A stretch of DNA of 64,000 nucleotides, from assembly GCA_047967505.1 (NCBI GenBank), contig CM106538.1; one strand, given 5' to 3'. Of the stretch, positions 62,612 to 64,000 are shown piece by piece. This DNA is from Dipteris shenzhenensis (taxonomy: Eukaryota; Polypodiophyta; Polypodiopsida; Gleicheniales). The notes below the pieces were generated by a model, which was given only the letters and a program-made list of their open reading frames with translations, was not told where the DNA came from and searched no databases. How positions within the stretch are numbered: the stretch's first letter is position 1; every line of letters begins with the position of its first letter. The position numbers and the translations under genes were made by a program.

Positions 62612-64000
62612 CTCCCCCTCAAGCTCAAATCCATCTCACGTACATCAAGCAAGCTCCTAAATCTGCGAAGCTTCTCGGTACCCAATGCCTTCGTAAAGAT
62701 ATCAGCCACCTGCTCCTCAGTGCTGACATAGACAAGATCAATCTCACCAGCTAGAACCTTCTCTCTCACAAAGTGATAATGCACCTCAATGTGCTTCGTT
62801 CTAGCATGATAAACTGGGTTATTAGCAAGCATGATGCTGCTAATGTTGTCACAATGAATGACAACTGCTGCATGAACTGACTGTCCCATATCTGCAAGTA
62901 GCTTCCATAACCAAGCTACCTCACATGCAGCCATTGCTGCACCCCTGTACTCAGCCTCTGTGCTCGACAAGGCAACTGTTGGCTGCTTCTTGCTGCTCCA
63001 ACTGATGGCACCACTCCCAAGGGAAAACATAAAACCACTAGTAGATCTCCTGTCTGAGACACTACCAGCCCAGTCAGCATCTGTGTATCCATGTACCTGT
63101 AATGCACACCCAGCTTCATAAAACAGTCTATAATGCAATGTGGACTTCACATACCGCAGTATGCGCCTAGCCGCATCCAAATGTGGCTTCCTTGGTGCCT
63201 GCATAAACTGACTCACCAGCCCCACAGCATAGCTCAAATCTGGTCTGGTTATAGTCATGTAAATCAAGCTACCTACTATGCGCCTATACATAGTAATATC
63301 TTCAAGAAGCTCACCTGACTCTGCATTGAGCTTCACATTCTGCTCCAATGGAACAGAAATAGGCTTACAGCCTGTCATCCCATATTTGGACAGCATGTCC
63401 AAACCGTATTGCCTTTGCAACAGCCATATCCCACTCGGGGATCTAATAACCTCAATGCCCAAGAAGTAACACAGCTCTCCCAAATCCTTCATCTCAAATT
63501 TCTGCTTCAATAGCAGCTTCACTTCATTAATGTCTGCATCACTATCACCTGTAATAATCAAGTCATCAACATAGATGACTATAAGCACAATCCCTCTGTT
63601 TGTCCTTTTCACATAAAGTGAAAAATCTGAATTGGAAATCTGAAATCCAATAGTGACAAGATATTGCCCTATCTTGTCTGACCATGCCCTCGGCGCCTGT
63701 TTTAAGCCATACAAGGCTTTGCGCAACCTGCATACAAAATCGGGGTGTGCTTTATCCTCATAACCTTCTGGCTGCATCATATAAACCTCTTCCTGCAAGT
63801 CACCATGCAAGAAGGCATTTTTCACATCCATCTGATGCAAAGACCATCCCTTTGCAGCAGCCATAGCAATTACTGCTCTCACGGTTGCCATCCTTGCAAC
63901 TGGGCTGAAAGTTTCCTCATAGTCAATTCCATATGTCTATGCAAAACCTTTGGCAACCAATCTTGCCTTGTACCTGCTAACAGACCCATCAGCATTGTGC
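62569..64000 (-). CDS. pol: Copia family A copy 2 RT and RNase H, partial
   Basis: 440 codons are open from the methionine at 63891. [54 protein letters not shown] and HCDNISS are all intact. It reads Q at the position where copy 1 has the TAG of 7634. Upstream, at about 63936, it has its own TAG in [10 protein letters not shown], where copy 1 reads Q. The N-terminal part continues beyond 64000. Confidence 0.9.

Larger units (their letters stand above)
62314..64000 (-). mobile_element. Ty1/copia family A copy 2, 3' part, minus strand
   Basis: The 3' LTR (62314-62611, 298 bp) differs from copy 1 in at least three bases near its start. RNase H and RT follow to the window edge. The insertion cuts LINE ORF1; the adjacent LINE bases GCACA (62309-62313) would be one TSD half. 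The 5' half lies outside the window. Confidence 0.93.

Overview
This window is nuclear DNA of a land plant. The evidence is Ty1/copia elements primed by initiator-Met tRNA, a Tat/Athila-like Ty3/gypsy element whose primer was tRNA-Asp, a CACTA (En/Spm) transposon with a plant-type Transposase_24 gene, a plant-style LINE with a zf-RVT tail, and a 182-bp satellite. The species cannot be named from the sequence. No intact housekeeping gene is present. Nearly everything is mobile DNA, layered so cleanly that the insertion order can be read from target-site duplications (TSDs).

Layout. 1-1.5 kb: satellite of ~182-bp monomers in a three-monomer higher-order repeat. 1.65-10.75 kb: a broken gene of a DUF7869-like family, split by a young Copia element (family A, 3486-8962, 298-bp LTRs that read as identical, TSD TGTGA) and by a 247-bp hAT-type MITE (8-bp TSD). 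10.9-12.7 kb: tandem repeats and AT-rich DNA. 12.7-13.7 kb: a protein kinase gene cut in its catalytic loop by a decayed Copia (family B, 13715-21440). That Copia carries a young non-autonomous TR-GAG element (18076-20715, TSD CTTGG). 21.4-24.3 kb: two gypsy 5' regions head to head around a long GA microsatellite and a 100-N gap. 24.3-36.2 kb: a large gypsy element with gag-pol (one frameshift), an intact extra 1254-codon ORF, and a 3' LTR whose end carries a full DNA copy of tRNA-Asp including CCA.

36.2-38.2 kb: minisatellites and AT-rich DNA. 38.2-42.6 kb: truncated minus-strand Copia remnants of two families. 42.56-47.4 kb: one end of a CACTA transposon with a broken Transposase_24-type gene, running into a 2.8-kb satellite of forward and inverted modules. 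47.4-64 kb: a nest. A Copia fragment was hit by a minus-strand LINE. The LINE was later hit by a Copia (49357-54625, TSD CTTTG), by a second TR-GAG element carrying a foreign, P450-like segment (55635-57764), by a MITE (58613-58859), and by another family-A Copia (62314 to beyond the window). Removing the insertions leaves the LINE reading continuously at each junction.

How the parts relate. TR-GAG elements encode only Gag or less and must borrow pol from autonomous copia elements. They share the initiator-Met primer site with the Copia families here. The MITEs would need a hAT transposase encoded elsewhere. Many stops in the older elements are C-to-T or G-to-A changes, often at CAG or CGA codons, as expected for decay of methylated cytosine in silenced repeats. 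The most unusual object is the LTR/tRNA-Asp chimera at 35892-36170, which looks like a fossil of aberrant reverse transcription.
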